Below are positions 57,531 through 64,000 of a DNA stretch of 64,000 bases, one piece after another (within the stretch, counting starts at the first letter, position 1; every line of letters begins with the position of its first letter). Made by a program: the position numbers and the translations under genes. A model generated the notes under the pieces. That model did not search any database and was not told where the DNA came from. It was given only the letters and a program-made list of their open reading frames with translations. The stretch is from Clostridium sp. CX1 (GTDB lineage Bacteria; Bacillota; Clostridia; Clostridiales; Clostridiaceae): contig NZ_JAODOO010000009.1 of assembly GCF_025398335.1 (NCBI RefSeq), forward strand, positions 1 to 64,000. The letters run 5' to 3'.

Positions 57531-58632
57531 CCATTGAACCTCCCATATCATCTTTTCTTCTAAATAAATCAAGTGGATTCATAGATATTGTAAGGATACC
57601 AAACATCATTATTACAGCTCCGATCCAAGCAACTGAAGGTAATGACCATCCATCCATGCCTCCGTATACTCCTAATAGCAATAAGCAGAATAACGGACCA
57701 AAGAATGAATATGTACCATTACATGCAGTACCAAGTCCTGCTCCACACATACTGTTTCCAGCGTACCATGTCATAAATGTAACAACTGATAAAAGACCAC
57801 TTAGTACGAACCAAATCATTGCAGGTCCACTTGTAAATGCTTGCATTGCAAGGTTAACAGAAAGACCAACTTTACCAGCCATAATTGAGAAAACTGGTAC
57901 TAAAATGAATAGATTTGCTATACCTGAAGTTACTTGACGAATACAAATACCAATTTCATAATCAATCATTGCTGTACCATATCCAGCTACACAACCTTCA
58001 AATCCCCATGCAAGAGCTGCGATAATAGCTATAAAGAATCCGATAATTGTTTTTGTTGAAGCAGTACCGTTAAAGCTTGTACTACCAATTAGGAAACTAG
58101 CAAATACACATACCGCAATACCAAAAGCCATACGTTTGTCTAGTTTCTGTTTAAATAAGATTTTACCTAATATTGCAGCAATAGCAGGACAAAGAGCTGA
58201 TATTGGAACAACTATTGAGCCAGCCATTTGAAGAGCTATAACATAAGCCGTACCAGCTACGGGCCCCCCGATAAGAGCTGCCAATATCATAATGCGTCCT
58301 GGAGCAGTGTTGATACATCTTAGAAAATCTCTAAATTTACCTCTAACTATTGAGTATAAAATTGCCCAAACAGCACTACAGGTATCGTTTATTGCATTAC
58401 CAAGTGCTGCAAGTAAGTATGCTATCACAAATGCTGATAAACCTGCTGTATTAGCACCATACCAGTCACCCCAAACCCCCTTAGTCATACCCATGGTTAA
58501 TAACGCTGTATACATCCCATAGGTGAGTCCTGAAAATAAAGCTAATGACACACCTTTTTTGAAGAAATCACTTGATAATTTCTTCTTTGCAGCTATTGCT
58601 TTAGTATTAGCTGACATTGAAATTTCTTTCAT
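57517..58632 (-). CDS. DMT-superfamily transporter, cut locus copy 2
   Basis: A 371-residue membrane protein with ten hydrophobic segments and two EamA-like halves. It is closely similar to the transporter encoded just upstream (same SLALFSGL, ALGNAINDTCSAVWA, GGPV, FEGCVAGYGT and CNGTYSF segments). Such transporters are a fixed part of choline-degrading gene clusters and probably move choline or trimethylamine; direction is not known. AAAGGAG before ATG 58632. Confidence 0.85.
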   Translation of the reverse strand: MKEISMSANTKAIAAKKKLSSDFFKKGVSLALFSGLTYGMYTALLTMGMTKGVWGDWYGANTAGLSAFVIAYLLAALGNAINDTCSAVWAILYSIVRGKFRDFLRCINTAPGRIMILAALIGGPVAGTAYVIALQMAGSIVVPISALCPAIAAILGKILFKQKLDKRMAFGIAVCVFASFLIGSTSFNGTASTKTIIGFFIAIIAALAWGFEGCVAGYGTAMIDYEIGICIRQVTSGIANLFILVPVFSIMAGKVGLSVNLAMQAFTSGPAMIWFVLSGLLSVVTFMTWYAGNSMCGAGLGTACNGTYSFFGPLFCLLLLGVYGGMDGWSLPSVAWIGAVIMMFGILTISMNPLDLFRRKDDMGGSMDEAA

Positions 58633-58673
58633 ATAATGGATCTCCTTTCGATTATCTTTTGTTCATATATTTT

Positions 58674-58727
58674 AATAAAAAAGCTCATTTCCAAAAGCTT
58701 CACCAATTAGTAACAAGCTTTTTTATT
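58674..58727 (-). terminator. Attenuator-like hairpin between the two transporters
   Basis: AATAAAAAAGCT (58674-58685) pairs with 58716-58727 over a 30-nt loop holding another AAGCTT pair; the minus strand ends in AGCTTTTTTATT. Partial termination would set the ratio of the two transporters. Confidence 0.6.
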
Positions 58728-58763
58728 AAATTCAATAGAATTTAAGTATTTATAATCTCATAA

Positions 58764-59873
58764 TTAAGCCAGTTCACTTTCTATTACATCTTTTTTTCTA
58801 AATAAATCCATAGGATTCATGGCTATTATGAGAATACCAATCATCATTAATAAAGCAGCAATCCAAGCTATGGTAGGTAAAGTCCATCCTTCCATACCAC
58901 CTATTAATCCAAGAACTATCCAGCAGCAGAATGGTCCCCAGAAGGAATAAGTACCATTACATGCCATACCAAGAGCAGCACCACACATACTATTACCGTT
59001 GTACCAGCTCATGTAGGAAACAAAGGCACAAAGTCCACTTAACGCAAACCATATCATTGCAGGCCCACTTGTAAATGCCTGAATAGTTAAATTAGTTGAA
59101 AATTTAATTCCATCACCAAGTAATAAACCAAATATAGGCACTAATATTAATAAATTTGAAAGTCCAGATGTGGCTTGACGAATTGTAATACCAATTTCTG
59201 AGTCAATCATAGATGTGCCATATCCTGCTACACAACCTTCAAATCCCCATCCAAGAGCTGCTATAAAAGCAATACAAATTCCAAGAAACATTCCTTTTGG
59301 AGCATCGCCACCAATACTAGTACTTCCGATCATAAAACTAGATAAAACACAAATACCAATACCAAACATCATACGTTTGTTTAATTTTTGCTTAAATAAT
59401 ATTCTTCCTAAAATAGCACCAATAGCAGGACAAAGAGCAGTAATTGGAATAACAATTGAGCCTGCCATTTGTAAAGCTACCACATAAGCTGTACTTGAAA
59501 TAGGTCCTCCTATAAGAGCCGCAAATATCATTACAGTGCCAGGCTTAGTTTTAAGACATCTAAAGAAATCTCCAAGTTTACCTTTAAAAGCTGCATAAAG
59601 CATGGCCCAAACAGCACTACAGGTGTCGTTTACAGCGCTACCAAGAGCACCTAATACGTATGTTATAACAATTGCCGATAAACCTACTGTATTTGCACCA
59701 TACCATTCGCCCCATATTCCTTTCGTCATTCCCAATGTTAAAAACGCTGAGTAAAATCCGTACATAAGACCTGAAAAAAGAGCTATTGAAATACCTTTCT
59801 TAAGAAAATTAGTTTTTAACTTATTTTTTGCAGTAGTCGTTTCCCAGGTGATAGCCTTTGAACCCTTATCCAT
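58764..59873 (-). CDS. DMT-superfamily transporter, cut locus copy 1
   Basis: A 369-residue protein with the same ten-segment layout as copy 2 and an Asp/Lys tail MNPMDLFRKKD (C-terminal). ATG 59873 has AAAGGGG 9 nt upstream; the frame opens earlier at 59900 without a site. The conserved intramembrane Glu/Asp in FEGCVAGYGTSMIDSE (about 213-228) may couple ions. It is first behind MerR promoter A. Confidence 0.85.
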   Translation of the reverse strand: MDKGSKAITWETTTAKNKLKTNFLKKGISIALFSGLMYGFYSAFLTLGMTKGIWGEWYGANTVGLSAIVITYVLGALGSAVNDTCSAVWAMLYAAFKGKLGDFFRCLKTKPGTVMIFAALIGGPISSTAYVVALQMAGSIVIPITALCPAIGAILGRILFKQKLNKRMMFGIGICVLSSFMIGSTSIGGDAPKGMFLGICIAFIAALGWGFEGCVAGYGTSMIDSEIGITIRQATSGLSNLLILVPIFGLLLGDGIKFSTNLTIQAFTSGPAMIWFALSGLCAFVSYMSWYNGNSMCGAALGMACNGTYSFWGPFCCWIVLGLIGGMEGWTLPTIAWIAALLMMIGILIIAMNPMDLFRKKDVIESELA

Positions 59874-60041
59874 AAAATAGGACCCCTTTCCCCTATACAA
59901 TTAATAACTTTTTATATTGTGTTCTTAAATAAAACTTCATAATGGGAATGTTTTTAGATTGTTATGATTTGGGATATTTTATCGTTAAATTATTAAACAA
60001 CTTTTCATTTATATCTTATTAGTTATTTTTTATTCACCTAA

Positions 60042-60073
60042 ATTATATCCCCTTCCCTTTAGGGCAAGGTCAA
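60042..60073 (-). promoter_or_regulatory. MerR-type promoter A of the transporter operon
   Basis: On the minus strand TTGACC (60068-60073) and TATAAT (60042-60047) have a 20-bp spacer with the dyad CCTTGCCCT-AA-AGGGAAGG (60051-60069). Same layout as promoter B. This is the architecture of MerR-activated promoters. Confidence 0.8.
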
Positions 60074-60238
60074 TATATATTTCACATGAAAATTCAAATA
60101 AAATTTAAAATTCTACATTTATCGCTATATTACAAACTTTTTAACCGATTACAAATCATCTATTAGGCAGTTTTTTAATTTTTCAGGGTAAAAATATTAG
60201 CATTTTTTTCACAATGTAAATTATATTTTTTAGCAATA

Positions 60239-60257
60239 CCTTCCCCTAAGGGCAGTG
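60239..60257. promoter_or_regulatory. Additional MerR-family dyad (site C)
   Basis: CCTTCCCCTAAGGGCAGTG, the same core CCCTAAGGG as in promoters A and B. A TATAAT-like hexamer lies 14 bp away but no -35 fits, so this may be an auxiliary or autoregulatory site. Confidence 0.55.
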
Positions 60258-60380
60258 TTTTTCGATTACTCACATAATAGCTCAAATTCACACCTTGTTA
60301 AAAAACACTTACTTTTTCAGCAGTTGTAAGCATATTCTATGGAGTAAATTAGCTTATTTTCATGATATGATTCAAAAAAA

Positions 60381-60428
60381 CATAAGCGGTAAATAATCAT
60401 CATTCAAGATGATTACTTACCGCTTATG
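60381..60428 (-). terminator. Terminator of the merR gene
   Basis: CATAAGCGGTAA with further pairing (60381-60401) matches 60408-60428 around a six-base loop; TTTTTTT follows on the minus strand. It overlaps nothing and starts 5 nt after the merR stop. Confidence 0.9.
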
Positions 60429-60432
60429 CCTC

Positions 60433-61257
60433 TTATCTCTTAATTTTAATCATAACCTCTGTTACAAACCTATCAGTGTTTTTAGTAGTCCAATAATCTG
60501 TTACATATCTTTCATAGCATTCTTCCGAGCATATATATCCATGTTCTTCAGTCCAGTCTTGTATCTTTTTATATGTTTCATCAATATTTTCATGAGCTCC
60601 TATATGATAGCAGGAAGCTGCCATCCAACCACCATATTCAAGGGTTTCTTCTTCTTTACACTTTAAAATGGTCTGCTGCATTATTTTCATCTTATTGCAC
60701 TTTCCATTCATCTTGTCCTTATAAGATGGAAAATTTATAATCACAGGACCTGTTATTGCATTATTTATACTATCTACATAATTATTAAATTCTATATTAA
60801 TTATAGAGTCCATATAATCATATTGAAAATCTTGATTTAAGAATATCAATTTTTTGCTATCTATATACTTTATAGCTACATCGCAAACATTATTTTCAAG
60901 CACCATCTGTGCTTCAACTATAAGATCGTGCCAGTCCTTCACTGATCTTATTTTTAAATTCACCTCTCTATCAAGCTCTTCTAATTCATCAATCTTTTTC
61001 CTAAATCTTTTATCGACGAACTCATAGGTTGTCCCTTCTAAAAAAGCTCTCATTTCCTCCAATTTGAAACCACTCTGTTTATAATATCTTATAACTGGAA
61101 CAGACAATAAATTTTTCTTACTGTAATATCTATAACCATTTTCATTACATACTTTATCTGGTGATAGTATGTTCATTCTATCGTAGTATCTTAGTGCTTT
61201 CTTCGTTATTTTACATATTTCTTCAACTTTCCCTATTGAATATAACTCACCAGCCAT
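60433..61257 (-). CDS. MerR-family regulator with GyrI-like effector domain
   Basis: A 274-residue protein with an N-terminal MerR winged helix (IGKVEEICKITKKALRYYDR, about 8-27, then GYRYYSKKNLLSVPVIRYYK), a dimerisation helix (about 78-118) and a C-terminal effector-binding region (about 120-274) of the BmrR/GyrI type. Position next to the choline locus and MerR-style spacers in both cut promoters make it the probable activator, with choline or a related amine as inferred ligand. AAAGGAG before ATG. Confidence 0.9.
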   Translation of the reverse strand: MAGELYSIGKVEEICKITKKALRYYDRMNILSPDKVCNENGYRYYSKKNLLSVPVIRYYKQSGFKLEEMRAFLEGTTYEFVDKRFRKKIDELEELDREVNLKIRSVKDWHDLIVEAQMVLENNVCDVAIKYIDSKKLIFLNQDFQYDYMDSIINIEFNNYVDSINNAITGPVIINFPSYKDKMNGKCNKMKIMQQTILKCKEEETLEYGGWMAASCYHIGAHENIDETYKKIQDWTEEHGYICSEECYERYVTDYWTTKNTDRFVTEVMIKIKR

Positions 61258-61314
61258 AGCTACTCTCCTTTTTCAGTTATATTTTAAACTACATTTTAAA
61301 CGTTGTATCACAAA

Positions 61315-61338
61315 AAACCACTCAGTATTGAGTGGTTT
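61315..61338 (-). terminator. Terminator after the alcohol dehydrogenase gene
   Basis: AAACCACTC arms (61315-61323 and 61330-61338) with a six-base loop, T tract on the minus strand, lying 14 nt after the stop. Confidence 0.88.
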
Positions 61339-61351
61339 AAAATACAATATT

Positions 61352-62494
61352 TTACCCCAAAACTTTATTTAAAATATTTAACAAGTCTTCACTTGTTGCT
61401 TCTCTAGGGTTTGCCGTTGTACATATATCCTTACAAGCTGCACCAATAATTTCTTCTGTACATGCATTGGCTAACTCCATATCAACGCCTTGTTCCTTTA
61501 ATGTTGTTGGAATCATTAATGTCTTTTGAAGCTCTTTAACACTTTTAATTAGATTGTTAACTCCAATGCTTACATTTGGTGCATGCAACTTTAATAGCTT
61601 AGCAAGTCTTTGATACTTCTTAGCTGCTACTCCATATTCAACATTGAAAGCACCTTTATTTAAATTAGCATTGTATTCAATTACATAAGGAAGTATAATA
61701 GCATTACTTCTTCCATGAGGAATATGCAATTTACCTCCTACAGCATGAGCCAAACTATGAGTAATTCCGAGTCCAGCTGCATTAAAAGCTATACCAGCAA
61801 GGCAGGACGCATTATGAAGTTTTTCTCTTGCTACTAAGTCACTTCCATCAGTATAAGCCTGTGGTAAAAACCTGAAAGCTAAGGTAAAAGCTTTTTCTGC
61901 AAGAGCATCTGAAAAATCAGTAGCATTCTTTGAAACATAAGCCTCCATAGCGTGGGTTATTACATCCATTCCTGTATCAGCAGTTATCGCCTTAGGGACA
62001 GATTTTACTAATTCCGGATCGAGAATAGCAACCGTTGGAAGAAGAGATTTATCTGCAAGAGCATACTTTAGCCCTTCTTGCTTGTTTGTAATTACTGCAT
62101 ATTCTGTTACTTCTGAACCTGTACCACTTGTAGTAGGTATAGCATAGAACTCTTTTACAGAGGAAACTCCTCCAGTAACCTTTTTTGCATACTCTCTTAT
62201 TGCCTTAGCTCCATCAATTGATGAGCCTCCACCAAGAGCTATAATAATTTCAGCATTACAACTTTGCAACTTTTGGATACCACTAGCAATAACTTCTACA
62301 GATGGATCAGGCACTATATCACTATATATAGCTACTTCACAATCAACAAGTTTTCCTTGTACTTTTGCAGCCATACCTGAAGTCTCCATAAACTTATCGC
62401 ATACAATTAGTACTCTCTTATTTTTAATTTCACTTAGTCTGTCCAAAGAGCTTTCTCCAAAATAAACTTTTGTATTAATACTAAATTCCTTCAT
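61352..62494 (-). CDS. Iron-containing alcohol dehydrogenase of the cut locus
   Basis: A 380-residue group III alcohol dehydrogenase: NAD-binding [10 protein letters not shown] (about 91-100), and metal ligands in [10 protein letters not shown] (Asp and His, about 189-198), HSLAHAVGG and HGRSN. It reduces acetaldehyde to ethanol, reoxidising the NADH made by the dehydrogenase at 45124-46716; equivalents are named cutO. ATG 62494 is preferred because GGAG is 9 nt away; ATG 62500 is very close to it. It has its own terminator and lies upstream of merR. Confidence 0.92.
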   Translation of the reverse strand: MKEFSINTKVYFGESSLDRLSEIKNKRVLIVCDKFMETSGMAAKVQGKLVDCEVAIYSDIVPDPSVEVIASGIQKLQSCNAEIIIALGGGSSIDGAKAIREYAKKVTGGVSSVKEFYAIPTTSGTGSEVTEYAVITNKQEGLKYALADKSLLPTVAILDPELVKSVPKAITADTGMDVITHAMEAYVSKNATDFSDALAEKAFTLAFRFLPQAYTDGSDLVAREKLHNASCLAGIAFNAAGLGITHSLAHAVGGKLHIPHGRSNAIILPYVIEYNANLNKGAFNVEYGVAAKKYQRLAKLLKLHAPNVSIGVNNLIKSVKELQKTLMIPTTLKEQGVDMELANACTEEIIGAACKDICTTANPREATSEDLLNILNKVLG

Positions 62495-62765
62495 ATACAT
62501 AATCTCCTACTTTTAAAGATTTTTAAGATATGAATGAATTAGTTGCTCTTTAACTCAAAAATAAAAATTAACCCATAATTATAACAATCAATGTAAGTTT
62601 ATAATAAACTACACGTAATTTATTATATCAACATCCTATTAATAATACAATCCTTTTCAGCAACATGAATAATATTAAAATTATATTCTAATTTTAATAT
62701 CTTTACTATTTTAATTAATTTGTTGCTCCGTTAACTCTAATTATCCGCTTGAACTATTTTGTATT

Positions 62766-63812
62766 TCAGCTAAATTGTACGTCATCTTTATCTTCGTCCC
62801 TTACTGAATCCTTTATTAATGGCATGTTATATTTTTCTCTAATTAAATTTTCTATTTCAAGAGCTAAATCAGTATTCTCCTTTAAGAACAGCTTGGAATT
62901 TTCCCTTCCTTGGCCAAGTCTATCACCTTTATATGAAAACCATGCTCCACTTTTTTCAACAAAGCCTTCAGTAACAGCTATATCTATTAAGCTGCCTTCT
63001 TTTGAAATTCCTTCATTGTACATTATGTCAAATTCAGCCTGTTTAAAAGGCGGTGCAACCTTATTTTTTGTTACTTTTATTCTTACTCTGTTTCCAAGAA
63101 TATTTTCACCTGTTTTTATGCTATCAATCCTTCTTATATCAAGTCTTATAGATGAATAAAACTTGAGAGCACGACCACCAGTTGTTGTCTCAGGGTTACC
63201 AAACATAATACCTATTTTTTCTCTTAATTGATTTATGAATATTACAATACATTTTGACTTGTTAATTGCTGCAGTAAGCTTTCTTAAAGCCTGAGACATT
63301 AGTCTAGCTTGAAGTCCCATATGAGAATCTCCCATCTCTCCTTCAATTTCAGCTCTCGGAACAAGTGCCGCCACAGAGTCAACAACAAGTACATCTATTG
63401 CATTAGATCTTACAAGTGCCTCTGCTATTTCTAAACCTTGTTCCCCTGTATCTGGCTGGCTGACTACCAAGCCTTCCGTATTAACTCCCAGTTTTCTTGC
63501 GTAAGATGGATCTAAAGCATGTTCAGCATCAACAAACGCTGCTATGCCACCTCTTTTTTGAGCTTCTGCCACTACGTGCAGTGCAATAGTGGTTTTACCT
63601 GAAGATTCGGGCCCATATACTTCTACTATTCTTCCTTTTGGAACTCCACCAACACCTAGCGCTATGTCTAAGGGAAGACACCCTGTTGGAATCACTTCTA
63701 TATCCATTGTTGTAGCTGCACCAAGCTTCATAATAGAACCTTTTCCAAATTGTTTTTCTATCTGATTCATAGCTGATTCTATTGCCATAATTTTATCGTT
63801 GCTTATGTCCAT
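62766..63812 (-). CDS. recA: Recombinase RecA
   Basis: A 348-residue RecA with Walker [10 protein letters not shown] (about 69-77), DAEHALDP, the L1/L2 regions ([22 protein letters not shown] split over about 157-178 and GNPETTTGG), and a charged C-terminal tail. The start has AAGGGTG 9 nt upstream. A 12-codon frame with a stronger GGAGG site begins 33 nt earlier and ends within recA. No LexA-type box was evident in the short upstream sequence. Confidence 0.97.
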   Translation of the reverse strand: MDISNDKIMAIESAMNQIEKQFGKGSIMKLGAATTMDIEVIPTGCLPLDIALGVGGVPKGRIVEVYGPESSGKTTIALHVVAEAQKRGGIAAFVDAEHALDPSYARKLGVNTEGLVVSQPDTGEQGLEIAEALVRSNAIDVLVVDSVAALVPRAEIEGEMGDSHMGLQARLMSQALRKLTAAINKSKCIVIFINQLREKIGIMFGNPETTTGGRALKFYSSIRLDIRRIDSIKTGENILGNRVRIKVTKNKVAPPFKQAEFDIMYNEGISKEGSLIDIAVTEGFVEKSGAWFSYKGDRLGQGRENSKLFLKENTDLALEIENLIREKYNMPLIKDSVRDEDKDDVQFS

Positions 63813-64000
63813 TTATTTCAACACCCTTCATAAATTCCTCCACTACCCTCTGTTATACTTCGCTTACAGCTATTAAACTACTAACTTTTTCATATATTGC
63901 TTCATAAGTAGTATTCAATGACATCGCCAATTCTTTAAACAATATACTTTGAGTAAACTCTAAAAGTGCGTCATCCTGTTTATAGAATTATCGTCTATAC
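63813..64000. other. Upstream edge of recA
   Basis: The last 190 bases contain a 45-codon minus-strand open stretch ending near 63863, without a clear start or known motif, and the 12-codon frame overlapping the recA start. No gene called. Confidence 0.4.

Larger units (their letters stand above)
59874..60432 (-). promoter_or_regulatory. Intergenic control region between merR and the transporters
   Basis: About 560 nt of AT-rich DNA holding promoter A (60042-60073), another dyad of the same family (60239-60257), and the merR terminator (60381-60428). The first 160 nt downstream of promoter A form a long leader without clear hairpins. No gene seen. Confidence 0.65.

Noticed and set aside
62495-62765. 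Possible cut-family operator upstream of the alcohol dehydrogenase
   Set aside because: No CCCT-WW-AGGG dyad and no overlong-spacer promoter could be found there; its control remains unassigned.
63863-63990. 45-codon minus-strand open stretch at the right edge
   Set aside because: No clear start, no recognisable motif and bounded by a stop upstream, so it is not the end of cinA or another known recA neighbour.

Overview
This 64 kb window is AT-rich, gene-dense DNA from an anaerobic, endospore-forming Clostridium-type firmicute. The taxonomic evidence is the SpoIIA operon (spoIIAA, spoIIAB, sigF), spoVAC-D-E, BofC, the SCIFF peptide with its radical-SAM maturase, rubredoxin, strong AGGAGG ribosome sites, and low GC throughout. 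I do not assign a species.

Layout. 0-2 kb holds a DUF2512 membrane protein, a cluster of six very small minus-strand genes and a structured intergenic element. 2-4.7 kb (+) has an archaeal-type ornithine cyclodeaminase/LOR-SDH homologue, a DUF6483 protein, and an RseC-family gene that reads through an in-frame TGA, probably selenocysteine. 4.8-25.4 kb (-) is a long housekeeping block: EamA transporter, aspS-hisS-hemZ, a metallo-beta-lactamase-fold hydrolase, dtd, rel, apt, a degenerate RecJ-like protein, secDF, scfA/scfB, TIGR04086, yajC, tgt-queA, ruvBA and bofC. 25.6-39 kb has a CNNM/CBS protein, yebC, yigZ, a HEAT-repeat protein, a MocR regulator, a nucleotidyltransferase, a zinc ribbon, rubredoxin, hflX with a JAMM-like N-terminus, hpt and a class A PBP. 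39-43.8 kb has spoVAE-D-C, sigF-spoIIAB-spoIIAA (-) and speE (+).

44-62.5 kb is a complete glycyl-radical choline-degradation microcompartment locus of the cut/GRM type. Transcription runs right to left. Its parts are an iron alcohol dehydrogenase, a MerR regulator, two paralogous transporters, a small winged-helix-like protein, two BMC-H shell genes, an aldehyde-dehydrogenase-fold protein without its catalytic Cys, cutC, cutD, eutS-, eutP-, eutT-, eutJ- and eutN-like genes, a further BMC gene, an eutQ-like cupin, a BMC protein with an acidic linker and a SAP-like tail, an active acetaldehyde dehydrogenase, pduL and a last BMC-H. Choline is cleaved to trimethylamine and acetaldehyde. Inside the shell, acetaldehyde is disproportionated to ethanol and acetyl-CoA, and acetyl-CoA is converted to acetyl phosphate. 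Two promoters with 20-bp spacers occupied by CCCT-WW-AGGG dyads are the likely MerR control points. recA closes the window.

The most notable observations are the candidate selenoprotein RseC, the Cys-less aldehyde-dehydrogenase homologue, the MerR operator set, two unexplained structured elements (about 730-910 and 42500-42690), a palindromic repeat family shared between 0.8 kb and the cutC-cutD gap, the JAMM-HflX fusion and the degenerate RecJ.
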